The notes beneath the pieces were generated by a model. It was not told the DNA's origin and searched no databases. It saw only the letters and a list, made by a program, of their open reading frames with translations. Positions 16,629-25,709 of a DNA stretch of 64,000 nucleotides are shown piece after piece. Made by a program: the position numbers and the translations under genes. The stretch lies in contig JADKHN010000006.1 of the NCBI GenBank assembly GCA_016721725.1, forward strand, positions 186,001-250,000. The letters are read 5' to 3'. Position 1 is the stretch's first letter; each line of letters starts with the position of its first letter. Source of the DNA: Chitinophagaceae bacterium (lineage in GTDB: Bacteria > Bacteroidota > Bacteroidia > Chitinophagales > Chitinophagaceae).

Positions 16629-19193
16629 ATGGAAAATACAGACAATTTAAACCCTGAGAATCACAGCAACCGGGGCCGGATCATACCTGTGAATATCGAG
16701 GAACAGATGAAGACCTCCTACATCGATTATTCGATGAGCGTGATCGTGGGACGTGCGCTCCCGGACATCCGGGACGGCCTGAAACCCGTACACCGCCGGG
16801 TTTTGTACGGCATGAGCGAACTCGGAAACACCAGCAATAAGCCCTATAAGAAGAGCGCCCGTATCGTGGGAGAGGTGATGGGTAAATACCATCCCCATGG
16901 CGATAAGAGCATCTATGATACGATGGTGCGTATGGCACAGGACTGGGCCATGCGATACAAGCTGATCGACGGGCAGGGTAACTTCGGCAGTGAGGACGGG
17001 GATCCGCCCGCCGCCATGCGGTATACCGAGGTCCGGTTTGAACGTTTCGCCGAAGCCATGCTGGATGATATCGAAAAGGAAACGGTCGACTTTCAGCTGA
17101 ATTTCGATGATTCCCTCCAGGAACCCACGGTATTGCCTACCCGAATCCCGCAATTGCTGGTGAACGGGGCCAGCGGGATCGCTGTGGGTATGGCCACCAA
17201 TATGATGCCCCATAACCTCAGCGAGGTGGTTGACGGGTGCATCGCTTATATCGAAAATCGCGACATCACCATCGATGAACTGACCGTTTTTGTGAAAGCA
17301 CCCGATTTTCCTACGGGAGGGGTCATCTACGGATTTGAAGGGGTCAGGCAGGCCATGCATACCGGCCGGGGAAGGCTGGTACTGAGGGGAAAGACGAATA
17401 TCGAGACAGACGCCAGGGGCCGCGAAAAGATCATCATCACCCAGGTCCCATACCAGGTGAACCGGGATATGCTGACCCAGCGAATCGGTGAACTGATCAA
17501 TGAAAAAGCCATTGAAGGCATTTCCGATGTCAACAATGAAAGTAATAACAAGGAAGGCACCCGTATCGTGGTGGAATTGAAAAAGGACGTGGTGGCCCAG
17601 GTGATCGTGAACCAGTTGTTCAAACTCACCGAATTACAGACCTCTTACGGGATCAATAACGTGGCGCTGGTCAGGGGCAGACCCCGTCTGCTCAACCTGA
17701 AAGACCTGATCTCCGAATTCGTTGAATTCAGGCATGAGATCGTCGTTCGTCGTACCAGGTATGAATTACGCAAGGCCGAAGAAAGGGCCCATATCCTGGA
17801 AGGCTATATCATCGCGCTGGATAACCTGGACGCCGTGATCAAACTGATCCGTGAATCTTCTACGCCCGCACTGGCCCAGGAAGGTCTCATCACGCAGTTC
17901 GGCATGAGTGAGATCCAGGCCAAAGCGGTATTGGAACTGCGTTTGCAGCGCCTTACCGGCATGGAGATCGAAAAGATCAGGGAAGAGCACGCCGAGGTCA
18001 TGAAGCTGATCGGCCGCCTGAAAGAGATCCTGGCAAATGAAGGCATGCGATACCAGATCATCAAGGATGAACTGCTGGAAGTGAAGACCAAATTCGGCGA
18101 TGAACGCAAATCCGAGATCACTTACCTGGATGATGAGATCCGCATGATCGACCTGATCGAAGAGGAAGACGTGGTGGTGACCATTTCGCACCTGGGTTAT
18201 ATCAAGCGTACCTCGGCCACCGAATACCGCCAGCAAAGAAGGGGCGGACGTGGTGCAAAAGGCAGCGCCACGCGTGAAGAAGATTATATCGAACATCTTT
18301 TTGTGGCTTCCACACACCATACCCTGTTGTTCTTTACAGAGAAGGGCCGGTGTTTCTGGTTGCCGGTATACCATATCCCCGAAGGCGACAAGACCAGCAA
18401 GGGAAGGGCGATCCAGAACCTGGTCCAGATCCCGCCGGACGATAAGGTGAGGGCCATCATCGATGTGAAGGATTTTGAGGACAAGGATTATGTAAACAGC
18501 CATTATATCGTGCTTTGCACCAAAAAAGGGATCATCAAGAAGACCGACCTGGAGGATTTCAGCCGTCCAAGGCAGACGGGAATCAACGCCATCAATATAC
18601 TGGAAGGCGATCAGCTGCTTGAGGCCAGGCTGACCGACGGGAACTGTGAGATCATGATGGCCGTGAAGAGCGGCCGGGCCATCCGTTTCCCGGAAGAGAA
18701 AGTCCGTTCAACGGGCCGTGGCGGTATCGGCGTAGCCGGTATAGAAGTGGACGATGCGAACGATGAAGTGGTCGGCATGGTCTGTGTGAACCGGGAGGAT
18801 AAATCCAAGACCATCCTGGTGGTCAGTGAAAAGGGCTTTGGCAAACGAACCTTCCTGGATGACCCTGAAACGGGGGAACCCAATTACCGGGTCACCAACC
18901 GGGGCGGAAAAGGCGTTAAGACCATCAATGTGACCGATAAGACCGGCTCACTGGTCGGACTCCTGGCCGTTACGGAAAAAGAAGACCTGATGATCACCTG
19001 TGTTTCCGGTATCACCATCCGAATGGCGGTGAACCAGATCAGCGAACAAGGACGGGCTACCCAGGGAGTGAAACTGATCCGGGTGGATGACGGTGATGAG
19101 ATCGCCGCCATTACACAATTGGATGAGGAAGAAGAAAATGGGGATACTGAAAGTCCGGATACTACTGATATAGAAATTATTGAACCACAATAA
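16629..19193 (+). CDS. gyrA: DNA gyrase subunit A
   Basis: An 854-residue GyrA, the DNA-cleaving subunit of gyrase, which introduces negative supercoils together with GyrB (not in this window). Features: N-terminal Y-I-D-Y-S-M-S-V-I-V-G-R-A-L-P-D, the catalytic Tyr in A-A-M-R-Y-T-E, the coiled-coil tower, and a C-terminal beta-pinwheel with a GyrA box (Q-R-R-G-G-R-G) that argues for gyrase rather than topoisomerase IV. The C-terminus has an acidic tail. A strong terminator follows. Confidence 0.96.
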   Translation: MENTDNLNPENHSNRGRIIPVNIEEQMKTSYIDYSMSVIVGRALPDIRDGLKPVHRRVLYGMSELGNTSNKPYKKSARIVGEVMGKYHPHGDKSIYDTMVRMAQDWAMRYKLIDGQGNFGSEDGDPPAAMRYTEVRFERFAEAMLDDIEKETVDFQLNFDDSLQEPTVLPTRIPQLLVNGASGIAVGMATNMMPHNLSEVVDGCIAYIENRDITIDELTVFVKAPDFPTGGVIYGFEGVRQAMHTGRGRLVLRGKTNIETDARGREKIIITQVPYQVNRDMLTQRIGELINEKAIEGISDVNNESNNKEGTRIVVELKKDVVAQVIVNQLFKLTELQTSYGINNVALVRGRPRLLNLKDLISEFVEFRHEIVVRRTRYELRKAEERAHILEGYIIALDNLDAVIKLIRESSTPALAQEGLITQFGMSEIQAKAVLELRLQRLTGMEIEKIREEHAEVMKLIGRLKEILANEGMRYQIIKDELLEVKTKFGDERKSEITYLDDEIRMIDLIEEEDVVVTISHLGYIKRTSATEYRQQRRGGRGAKGSATREEDYIEHLFVASTHHTLLFFTEKGRCFWLPVYHIPEGDKTSKGRAIQNLVQIPPDDKVRAIIDVKDFEDKDYVNSHYIVLCTKKGIIKKTDLEDFSRPRQTGINAINILEGDQLLEARLTDGNCEIMMAVKSGRAIRFPEEKVRSTGRGGIGVAGIEVDDANDEVVGMVCVNREDKSKTILVVSEKGFGKRTFLDDPETGEPNYRVTNRGGKGVKTINVTDKTGSLVGLLAVTEKEDLMITCVSGITIRMAVNQISEQGRATQGVKLIRVDDGDEIAAITQLDEEEENGDTESPDTTDIEIIEPQ

Positions 19194-19217
19194 TTAATAA
19201 GGTTTATATAAAAAATA

Positions 19218-19247
19218 AGATCTGGTAATTATACCGGATCTTTTTTT
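19218..19247 (+). terminator. terminator after gyrA
   Basis: Stem AGATCTGGTA / TACCGGATCT (19218-19227 with 19232-19241), one G-T pair, 4-nt loop, then seven T (19241-19247). Confidence 0.88.
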
Positions 19248-19963
19248 GTCTTCAATTTGCTATATATAGTATGCAATAGGGTCTTTGTTTAACCCGGTAG
19301 AACTTAGCAGATAACAGGAGGTCAGGGTTGACGGATATTTTTAAAACGCTCTAAACCATATACTTCTGTGGAAAATATTACTTAACATAATATTAATTAT
19401 AAACTTTTATTGGTGTCGACGATTTTTACTAAATTGCCCTGAAAATCTGGTTATGAAAAGTAGTTATAATACCGTTATGTTAAGCATCAACGCACTGGCA
19501 TGCTGCGTGACGAAAATAAAACCCGTGCCACTGGCGAAATTAAGAAGATGAGAATTTTTGCGACCGATGGAGTTAGATAGAATACTATCCAGGTATTAAA
19601 ATGTCTTTCTGAAAATTCAATTGATAAACATCTGATTTACCATTTTAGACAATGATAAACTTACATAAAGTGGAAAATATGAATTATTTCCAAGATAACA
19701 ATGTACTTCGCTGCCAGCCCGTTTTTTTAACCATTTTATCTATCCTGTCATTTCATTAAAGCCTTCGCTTTACAAAGGATGCCCGCAACTTTTTTTATTT
19801 TCACCACCACCCACACACTCCCCTGTCACTGTCGGTTTTACAAATAAACTTAAAACCGACTGCCATGCTGCCTTAACATAACGCTTAATTATAAGTCATT
19901 TAGAGTATTTTCATTTACTAACTATTGACCAACAACCTATTGGTTTTTTCTGATCATGTTATT
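19248..19963. other. AT-rich 0.7-kb stretch without a convincing gene
   Basis: No long reading frame and no recognisable domain. The base composition is clearly more AT-rich than the flanking housekeeping genes. A 32-codon frame at 19453-19551 (plus) has a weak TAnnTTG-like box upstream but no recognisable product. A perfect 10-bp inverted repeat, GTCGGTTTTA / TAAAACCGAC, lies at 19831-19840 and 19851-19860, about 100 nt beyond the stop of the TIR gene. The stretch could be decayed DNA of an accessory insertion beside gyrA. Confidence 0.6.
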
Positions 19964-20433
19964 TTATGCAACCATTTTATGGATAAACTTCAATTTGCCT
20001 TGTTTATGCAGATTGAATATTTCATTGAACATCTTACGGGTAGGTTCATTACTCCAGAATGAATAGATACAAAAAAGCAATTTTATTTCTACTTTATCCT
20101 GAATAAACTCTACCACCATGCTGTTATACATGAACCCAGAAGTGATCGGTTGATAATAGATCCTATTTATATCAGTCAGATTGAACTGTTCACTGACGCT
20201 CTTATAATGAAGCGCCTGGCTGGAAATGGTCAGTTGGCCTTCCTCAACAGACGGCATACCGCGGTTGGTCCATTTTTTACAGTATACTTCAGAAAAACTT
20301 AGCCAGGTTACATCCGGGATATTGCTTTCATATTGAGACGGATTAATCATTTGGGATATCTGATCAACCTGAGCTTCTTTTAATGACGGATCAACGACCT
20401 TAGATTCAGATGCATCAGGCAAATGTGGTTTTT
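19964..20433 (-). CDS. GRAM/PH-like C-terminal module of the TIR protein (reached by a frameshift)
   Basis: A 150-residue frame that continues the TIR gene in the -1 frame. It joins at 20429-20442, a run read C6-A8 on the coding strand. Adding one A gives a smooth reading (R-P-P-K-K-K-P-H-L-P-D). From about residue 45 it looks like a GRAM/PH-type lipid-binding domain: E-G-Q-L-T-I-S-S-Q-A-L-H-Y, then F-N-L-T-D-I-N-R-I-Y-Y and hydrophobic strands ending in an amphipathic helix F-N-E-I-F-N-L-H-K. This is a fold guess from pattern, not a database match. A TTG at 20422 could start a separate protein, but a fused TIR-GRAM protein of about 330 residues is likelier. Confidence 0.6.
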
Positions 20434-20955
20434 TTTGGGGGGCCTGGTCTGCTTGGACTGGGCTTTCTGATCCTTATTGTCTAATATGGCCTTATGCAAA
20501 TGATCCAGGTCCTTCTGTTCATTGGTTATACTTTCTGTTTTTGCCGGGGGGATTGAGTCCTGTACAATTCCGATGATCTGGCTGACATCCGCCACCAGCA
20601 TGGTGAAATCCTCCTGGAAGGCATCACCGGTCCAGTTGACCAGGTTAGCTGCCTGCAAACTTTTAAATCCCAGCGGAATAGACACTTCATCGATCAAAAC
20701 CGGCGCCAAAATACTTTTTCCCTGTCCCTCGTTGGCCTCTTCCTTGACCCATCGTGATTTCACGGAAAATTTCGACCAAAGCACCATGACGCACTTCGCC
20801 GCGAGGATCTCTTTTTCGATCACTTCCTCAAAGGACTTACCAACCGGTATCTTCCGGTCCCACCAAACGGTCCAGCCGTGCTGTTCCAGGGCAGCCGCTA
20901 TTATCCTGGCCCTGGGCCGGTCCTCCTGAGAATAACTGATGAAAATATCACTCAC
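20380..20955 (-). CDS. TIR domain protein
   Basis: A TIR domain (about residues 2-130 from the GTG start at 20955): S-D-I-F-I-S-Y-S-Q-E-D at the N-terminus, W-x-V-W-W-D-R-K-I-P-V-G-K-S-F, V-M-V-L-W-S-K-F-S-V-K-S-R-W-V-K-E-E-A containing the candidate catalytic Glu, and P-L-G-F-K-S-L-Q-A-A-N-L. Bacterial TIR domains cleave or cyclise NAD and often act as immune effectors. As read, the frame ends at 20380 after a Lys/Pro-rich linker; a -1 shift at 20429-20442 leads into a GRAM-like module. A start at 21009 would add 18 residues lying over the likely promoter, so GTG 20955 is preferred. Confidence 0.85.
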   Translation of the reverse strand: MSDIFISYSQEDRPRARIIAAALEQHGWTVWWDRKIPVGKSFEEVIEKEILAAKCVMVLWSKFSVKSRWVKEEANEGQGKSILAPVLIDEVSIPLGFKSLQAANLVNWTGDAFQEDFTMLVADVSQIIGIVQDSIPPAKTESITNEQKDLDHLHKAILDNKDQKAQSKQTRPPKKNHICLMHLNLRSLIRH

Positions 20956-20978
20956 GGTCTTGTTTTTAAGTAGATCAA

Positions 20979-20986
20979 CAAATATA
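20979..20986 (-). promoter_or_regulatory. -7 box of the TIR gene
   Basis: TATATTTG on the minus strand (CAAATATA on plus) fits TAnnTTTG and lies 23 nt upstream of the GTG start at 20955. A TTTG is found at 21003-21006, only 16 nt further upstream. Confidence 0.45.
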
Positions 20987-21073
20987 AAATAAAATAATAC
21001 CGCAAACACTACCTATTCGTGGTATATCCTGATAATTTGAAAAACATTATTTTACAGTTTCCTAATATAACAT

Positions 21074-21966
21074 ATGTCAAATGTTGAAGATAATGGTATT
21101 CCTCGTCCATCAGGCAGCAAGCAAAGCGACAAAGGTTCCATGCTCGCCTGATACGTTTCCTGATCATTGGTTTCTTTATCATTTCTTTCCTGACCCTGCC
21201 ATTCTGGGCGCTCTACCTGCTAGTCGGTGGAATCGGACCGGGCTTGTTCTCGGAGGTCCCGCCCTATATCCCCTATATCATATTCCTTTTGGTATATGGT
21301 ACTTTTTTTGTAATTCCTTTTTTGCTTTGTCTGCCTGTAGTACTTCCTCTGGCGATCAAGCAAAAAAATGTCTCCCGCATCATTGTCTTCCGTAAGTTCA
21401 ATAATGAAGAATCCAAAAAAGCCCTGAGCCGGATCATCAGGTCGGGACTGGCTAACTACGGTCATGTTTTCACCCTGTCTGACAGCAAATTTAAAGTGAA
21501 ATGGTACGTTCGTATTCCCGTATTCATGGGGCAACTGAGCCTCTTCAATTTCAGACAACGCAATATCACCAGGGAGACACAAATCCCAGCCTTTCGTCGT
21601 AAACTCAGCAATTACACCTGGCTAAATATCAACTGGCTCTTGTCGAGAAGCAAAATTTTTCCGGTCAAGACCAGTGATGATCATTGGAAAAAAACGGCTC
21701 AAATTCTATTACAAAGAAACAACCTGATCATTTTCGATGTCAGTTATGCCTCGGAGTCCCTGGAATGGGAGATCATGCAGACCCGTGAATTGGGCTATGA
21801 GAAAAATGTGATCGCACTTGCTTCGCTGAGCAACAAAGAAGAGGCTATCCAATGGAAACTGAAATATGATTTCCCGGATGAACATGATATCCCGATCTTT
21901 TTTATGATGCTCAGGGTAACCTGGAGGATGATGCCGGATTCAGTGATACGGTGGTTAACAAACTAA
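21074..21966 (+). CDS. membrane protein with Rossmann-like cytosolic domain, N-terminal part (frameshifted)
   Basis: The first part of a gene of about 812 codons running 21074-23511. From the ATG at 21074 the frame breaks near 21129-21133; one extra A gives S-D-K-R-F-H-A-R-L-I-R-F-L. It then encodes two transmembrane helices (about residues 23-50 and 60-90). A soluble domain (about 100-285) follows, with V-F-R-K-F, a D-D-H-W-K-K-T-A helix, N-N-L-I-I-F-D-V-S and L-E-W-E-I. The D-V-S...W-E pattern resembles TIR-like or other Rossmannoid nucleotide-sensing domains, but I cannot name the family. It is divergent from the TIR gene, with 118 nt between starts. The next break is at 21897-21902. Confidence 0.6.
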
Positions 21967-23511
21967 GTTTAACCTATGAAGAAGGTGTCCGAGGACTTGA
22001 TATGTCGCGGCGGTATGGATTGGGACAGGCCTTCCTGACTGCTGGTTTGGCTTTACTCTTTTTCCTGATCTCCCTGTTTTTCATGGGGCCTTACCTCCTG
22101 CCGCAATTCGTGGCGATGCACACCCCCTTTGCCAGCCAGGCCGTAAAGGCTTATATTCAAACTAAGATCCAGGACGACAATATGGGCAGTTCGATATCCC
22201 AGCGTAATATCCTGAACCGGATCCGGAGAAAATGGCCCCATAAAAGCGCCGGAATCATCTATGATCATGCCCTGGATCATCATAAAACGGAATGTGTGGC
22301 TATACAGGCCATCCTGACTGAACTGACCGATCCGGAACACATCGCCGATTATGCCTTATTAGTCCTGAACGGAGAACCGAAGATCTCAGAAGCAGCATTT
22401 CAAATCATTGAATCCCTCAATCCAAATGGAAATTACGGGATCGCGGTCAAACTGTTACATGGTAAACGGATCTATGTAAAAGACAAAGGCTCCAGACTCC
22501 TGCAAAAAACAAATTTGAATTCAGTACTGGCCCGACAATTATTAGCATCTCTTGATCATGCTCCGTTGGAAACAGAACCTGAGCCTTATCAGCATTTCAC
22601 GACTGGTTTATTTGTTTCTCATAAGTCCTACTCCGAGAAACTGAATGCGAAACTGGAGGAAACCGAGTTTCAAACCAATTTCAGGCTATACCGGACGCTG
22701 GCTCCATTTATTGATTCCACCAGTCTGCCGATTCTCCATAAACTGCTAGACCCTAATAAACCTGCCGGGCTGAGATTTTTGGCCGCTTTGCTGAAAGCCG
22801 GTTTAAATGATGCTCAGGGTATCGGGTTGCTTTCCAATGCCAGTTTCATTGAAGAAGATCAAAACTTAATGGAACAAGTTTTTAGTGTTGATCCCCGTTA
22901 TCCTTACCGGCCGGTCATCGATTCGCTGATCCGTTCTTTTTCCCGTCAATCGGTATTACCGCCAATATCAACTATCCTGTCGGATATCAATGCGGTCAGA
23001 CCCGGCAATAATAATGCAGGGTTTCCCGCTTCCGCCAAATTACTGGACATTGTGATCCGATTTTATTCGGATGAAGAGTTTCAGCAATTCCTGAAAGGCA
23101 TGATCAACTCCGAAAGTGAAGAACTGATCGAGGTTTTCAATGATGCCTGGATGAAAAAGGAAATACCCGCTGAACGGCTGATTAAACTGACCGAGATCGC
23201 CAGACCCCGTATTCTGCCCGCGATTTCAGTCGGAGTTCCAATGTCACTTAGACTGAAAGCAGCATGGATTCTTGCTCACCTGGGAGATACCGCCGTAGCC
23301 GCAACTGCCATCGAAGCCGGCCAGATCCGTAACTTCCTGAACTTTTTTAACTTATCGGGATGAAGCGGAATCCATTCTCAATACCTTGCTTATTCACCTC
23401 AAAAACACCGCTGATCCCACACCATTAAGGTCATTAAAGCCTTTAAAAGATTCTCAACAAGAAGTCCTGATTGACCGGATATTGCGCAAACTGGTTTCCA
23501 GCAAGCCTTAA
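21951..23511 (+). CDS. C-terminal helical-repeat part of the same membrane protein (frameshifted)
   Basis: The upstream frame joins here after one missing T at 21897-21902: reading F-Y-D-A-Q-G-N-L-E-D-D-A-G-F continues smoothly into this frame. It contains a third membrane segment (A-F-L-T-A-G-L-A-L-L-F-F-L, about residue 316 of the whole protein). A long alpha-helical region follows that looks like HEAT/ARM-type repeats (for example A-D-Y-A-L-L-V-L-N-G-E-P-K-I-S-E-A-A). The annotated-looking stop at 23363 is preceded by a T-run (23343-23348) and the frame continues to a stop at 23509-23511 in another phase. A GTG at 21951 could act as a start, but separate translation is unlikely. Confidence 0.6.
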
Positions 23512-23549
23512 TCTGCATAACGCGATTAGCCCATACCAGCTGCTAAGCG

Positions 23550-23557
23550 TACCTTTG
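23550..23557 (+). promoter_or_regulatory. -7 box immediately upstream of the DEAD-box gene
   Basis: TACCTTTG ends 5 nt before the ATG at 23563, so a transcript starting at the usual distance would have almost no leader. Confidence 0.55.
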
Positions 23558-23562
23558 CCGCC

Positions 23563-24879
23563 ATGGAAAACAGCTCAACCGCAGATATATTGAAAAACCT
23601 GGGCATCGAAAAGCTCAACCCGATGCAGGAAAAAGCATTGGAGACCATTTCCGGAATGTCCGAGACCATACTCCTCTCTCCCACCGGATCAGGCAAGACC
23701 CTCGCTTTTCTGCTGCCCCTGGTACAAATGATGGACAGGTCGGTTTCACAGGTCCAGGCCCTTATCATCGTTCCGTCCCGGGAACTGGCCATACAGATCG
23801 ACGGCGTTTTCCGGAAAATGGGCACGGGTTATAAAGCCACTTTATGCTATGGCGGCCATAAACGGGAAACGGAAGAGAATAATCTCACCCAGGCCCCGGC
23901 CATCATCATCGGTACGGCCGGAAGATTGGCCGATCACCTGCGGCGGGGAAATTTTTCAACAGAACATATCAAGACCCTGGTCCTGGATGAATTCGACAAA
24001 TCACTGGAACTGGGATTCCTGGAAGAGATGAAATTCATCATCGGGTCGTTGAAAGGCCTAACCAAACGCATCCTCACTTCGGCGACGGAATCGGTCATGG
24101 TACCCGATTTCATCGGGCTCACCGAACCCTGCAAACTCGATTTCCTGGAAGGCGCCGCTTCCCTCGACCTGGGACTGAAACAAGTACTCTCGGATGACAA
24201 GGATAAAGTGAACACCCTCTTCAAACTGCTTTGCGCCATCGGTAATAAACCCAGTATCATTTTTTGCAACCACCGCGAATCCGTGGAAAGAACGAGCGTT
24301 TTGCTGAAAGAAAAAGGGATCATCAATGAATTCTACCACGGGGGTATGGAACAGCAGGAAAGGGACAGCGCCCTGTGCAAATTCAGGAACGGCACGGTCA
24401 ACTTCCTCATCACCACCGACCTGGCCTCCCGCGGTCTTGATATCCCCGGTATCCGTTACATTATTCATTATCATTTACCCGCCACCGAAGACGTATTTAC
24501 CCATCGAAACGGAAGAACCGCCCGCATGGAAGAAAGGGGAACAGCCATCCTCATCATTTCCCCGGATGAAAAACTTCCGGGATTCGTGGATGACGATATT
24601 GAGATCATGACCCTGCCGGAAACGGACGTCCTGCCGGAAAAACCCAAATGGAGCACCCTTTTTATCGCAGCGGGAAAGAAAGACAAGGTGAACAAGATCG
24701 ATATTGTTGGCTTCCTCTCTCATAAAGGGCAATTGAAGAAGGACGATATCGGGATCATCGAAGTGAAGGATTTCTTCTCGTTCGCGGCCGTTCGGAAACT
24801 TAAAGTGGGAAACGCGCTTGAACTGATCAAGCAGGAGAAGATCAAGAATAAGAAAGTGAAGATCGAACTGGCCAGGTGA
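23563..24879 (+). CDS. DEAD-box RNA helicase, DbpA-like
   Basis: A 438-residue RNA helicase. Motifs in order: Q-motif-like N-P-M-Q, motif I S-P-T-G-S-G-K-T, P-S-R-E-L-A, motif II read as D-E-F-D instead of D-E-A-D, motif III T-S-A-T, and in the second RecA domain T-D-L-A-S-R-G-L-D and H-R-N-G-R-T-A-R. The last roughly 70 residues (K-V-N-K-I-D-I-V-G-F-L) match the DbpA-type RNA-binding domain, which targets 23S rRNA in ribosome assembly in E. coli. It lacks the long basic tails of CsdA/RhlE. The gene is intact in a region where its neighbours are broken. Confidence 0.9.
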   Translation: MENSSTADILKNLGIEKLNPMQEKALETISGMSETILLSPTGSGKTLAFLLPLVQMMDRSVSQVQALIIVPSRELAIQIDGVFRKMGTGYKATLCYGGHKRETEENNLTQAPAIIIGTAGRLADHLRRGNFSTEHIKTLVLDEFDKSLELGFLEEMKFIIGSLKGLTKRILTSATESVMVPDFIGLTEPCKLDFLEGAASLDLGLKQVLSDDKDKVNTLFKLLCAIGNKPSIIFCNHRESVERTSVLLKEKGIINEFYHGGMEQQERDSALCKFRNGTVNFLITTDLASRGLDIPGIRYIIHYHLPATEDVFTHRNGRTARMEERGTAILIISPDEKLPGFVDDDIEIMTLPETDVLPEKPKWSTLFIAAGKKDKVNKIDIVGFLSHKGQLKKDDIGIIEVKDFFSFAAVRKLKVGNALELIKQEKIKNKKVKIELAR

Positions 24880-24880
24880 C

Positions 24881-25034
24881 CTTTCGCTTCGCTCAGGGTG
24901 ACACCCTTCTACAGGCCTTCGACAGCCCTTCGCTTCGCTCAGGGTGACAATCCTTCGCTATGCTCAGGATGACACCGTTCTAAAGACTCATGAGGACCCC
25001 CTTCGGCAACCCATCGCTACACTCAGGGTGACAA
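24881..25034. repeat. tandem CTTCGCTNCGCTCAGGGTGACA-type repeats
   Basis: Four degenerate units of about 23 nt (24881, 24926, 24951 and 25009 onward) share the core TCGCT..GCTCAGGGTGACA. They fill the gap between the convergent helicase and SCO genes. The same vocabulary is found near 63898 and, inverted, near 63260. The spacing is irregular and there are no cas genes, so this is an intergenic repeat, not a CRISPR. Confidence 0.75.
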
Positions 25035-25061
25035 ACCTACAAGTGGCTCAGGGAGAGTAAA

Positions 25062-25709
25062 CTATTCCTCTTTTTTCAACGTGCCGATATCCTCGATCAG
25101 CCTTTCCATCTCCAGGGGTAAAGTCCCATTGTAAACACCGCGGATCCTCCTGTGTTTATCTAGCAGAATGACATTTTCGGTATGGAGGAATTCATTGCCG
25201 GTCTGGTAAAATCCGATCGTATCTCCGGCATAATATTCTTTTTTCGCCAGTGTATAAATGGCTTCCCTGGGACCGGTAAGTAAATGCCATTTGCCGCTGA
25301 TCACCCCTTTGGCTTCGGCATATTTTTTCAATATCGGAATGCTGTCCGAGTCCGGCGTTACACTATGGGACAACAAGATCACCTCTTCATCATTTTTGAA
25401 GCTCTCTTGTAAAATGGCCATATTGGCGGTGAGCTTCGGACAGATCCCGGCGCATCTCGTAAAGAAAAAATCAGCCACATAAATTTTCCCTTCCACTGTT
25501 TTCTCCGTTACGGTTCGTCCGTCCTGGTCGGTGAATGAGAATGAGGGAATACGATGTATGGAAGCATATCCGCTGTCTCCTTTGGCGATCCATTCCGGGG
25601 TAAAGTCTGGCTTGCTGATGAATGGCAAGTCCGGCCCGGGAGGCTTTTGCTTACAGGAAGCGGTGAGGACCAGCAAAGCGGCCAGGCTATTTTGAAGGGA
25701 TCGTGTCAT
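25062..25709 (-). CDS. SCO1/SenC family lipoprotein
   Basis: A 215-residue lipoprotein (lipobox L-T-A-S-C) with a thioredoxin-like SCO domain. It carries the copper-binding C-x-x-x-C in T-R-C-A-G-I-C-P and the distal His in F-L-H-T-E-N. SCO proteins deliver copper to the Cu-A site of cytochrome oxidase or act as periplasmic thiol oxidoreductases. It overlaps the upstream YwqK-like gene by 23 nt, indicating coupling, and it closes a minus-strand cluster that starts with an ECF sigma factor at 29326. It looks complete. Confidence 0.9.
   Translation of the reverse strand: MTRSLQNSLAALLVLTASCKQKPPGPDLPFISKPDFTPEWIAKGDSGYASIHRIPSFSFTDQDGRTVTEKTVEGKIYVADFFFTRCAGICPKLTANMAILQESFKNDEEVILLSHSVTPDSDSIPILKKYAEAKGVISGKWHLLTGPREAIYTLAKKEYYAGDTIGFYQTGNEFLHTENVILLDKHRRIRGVYNGTLPLEMERLIEDIGTLKKEE

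Noticed and set aside
17766..18503. 245-codon minus-strand frame inside gyrA
   Set aside because: Antisense to a conserved part of GyrA; a shadow.
19453..19551. 32-codon frame with a weak upstream box
   Set aside because: No family, no ribosome-binding evidence and AT-rich random-looking context; mentioned only within the gene-free stretch.
21081..21395. 104-codon plus-strand frame at the start of the membrane protein
   Set aside because: Out of phase with the membrane-helix coding frames on both sides; the ATG at 21074 plus one missing A explains the region better.
24881..25034. Regularly recurring units that might be a CRISPR array
   Set aside because: Units are degenerate, spacing irregular (45, 25, 58 nt), no leader or cas genes; an intergenic repeat.
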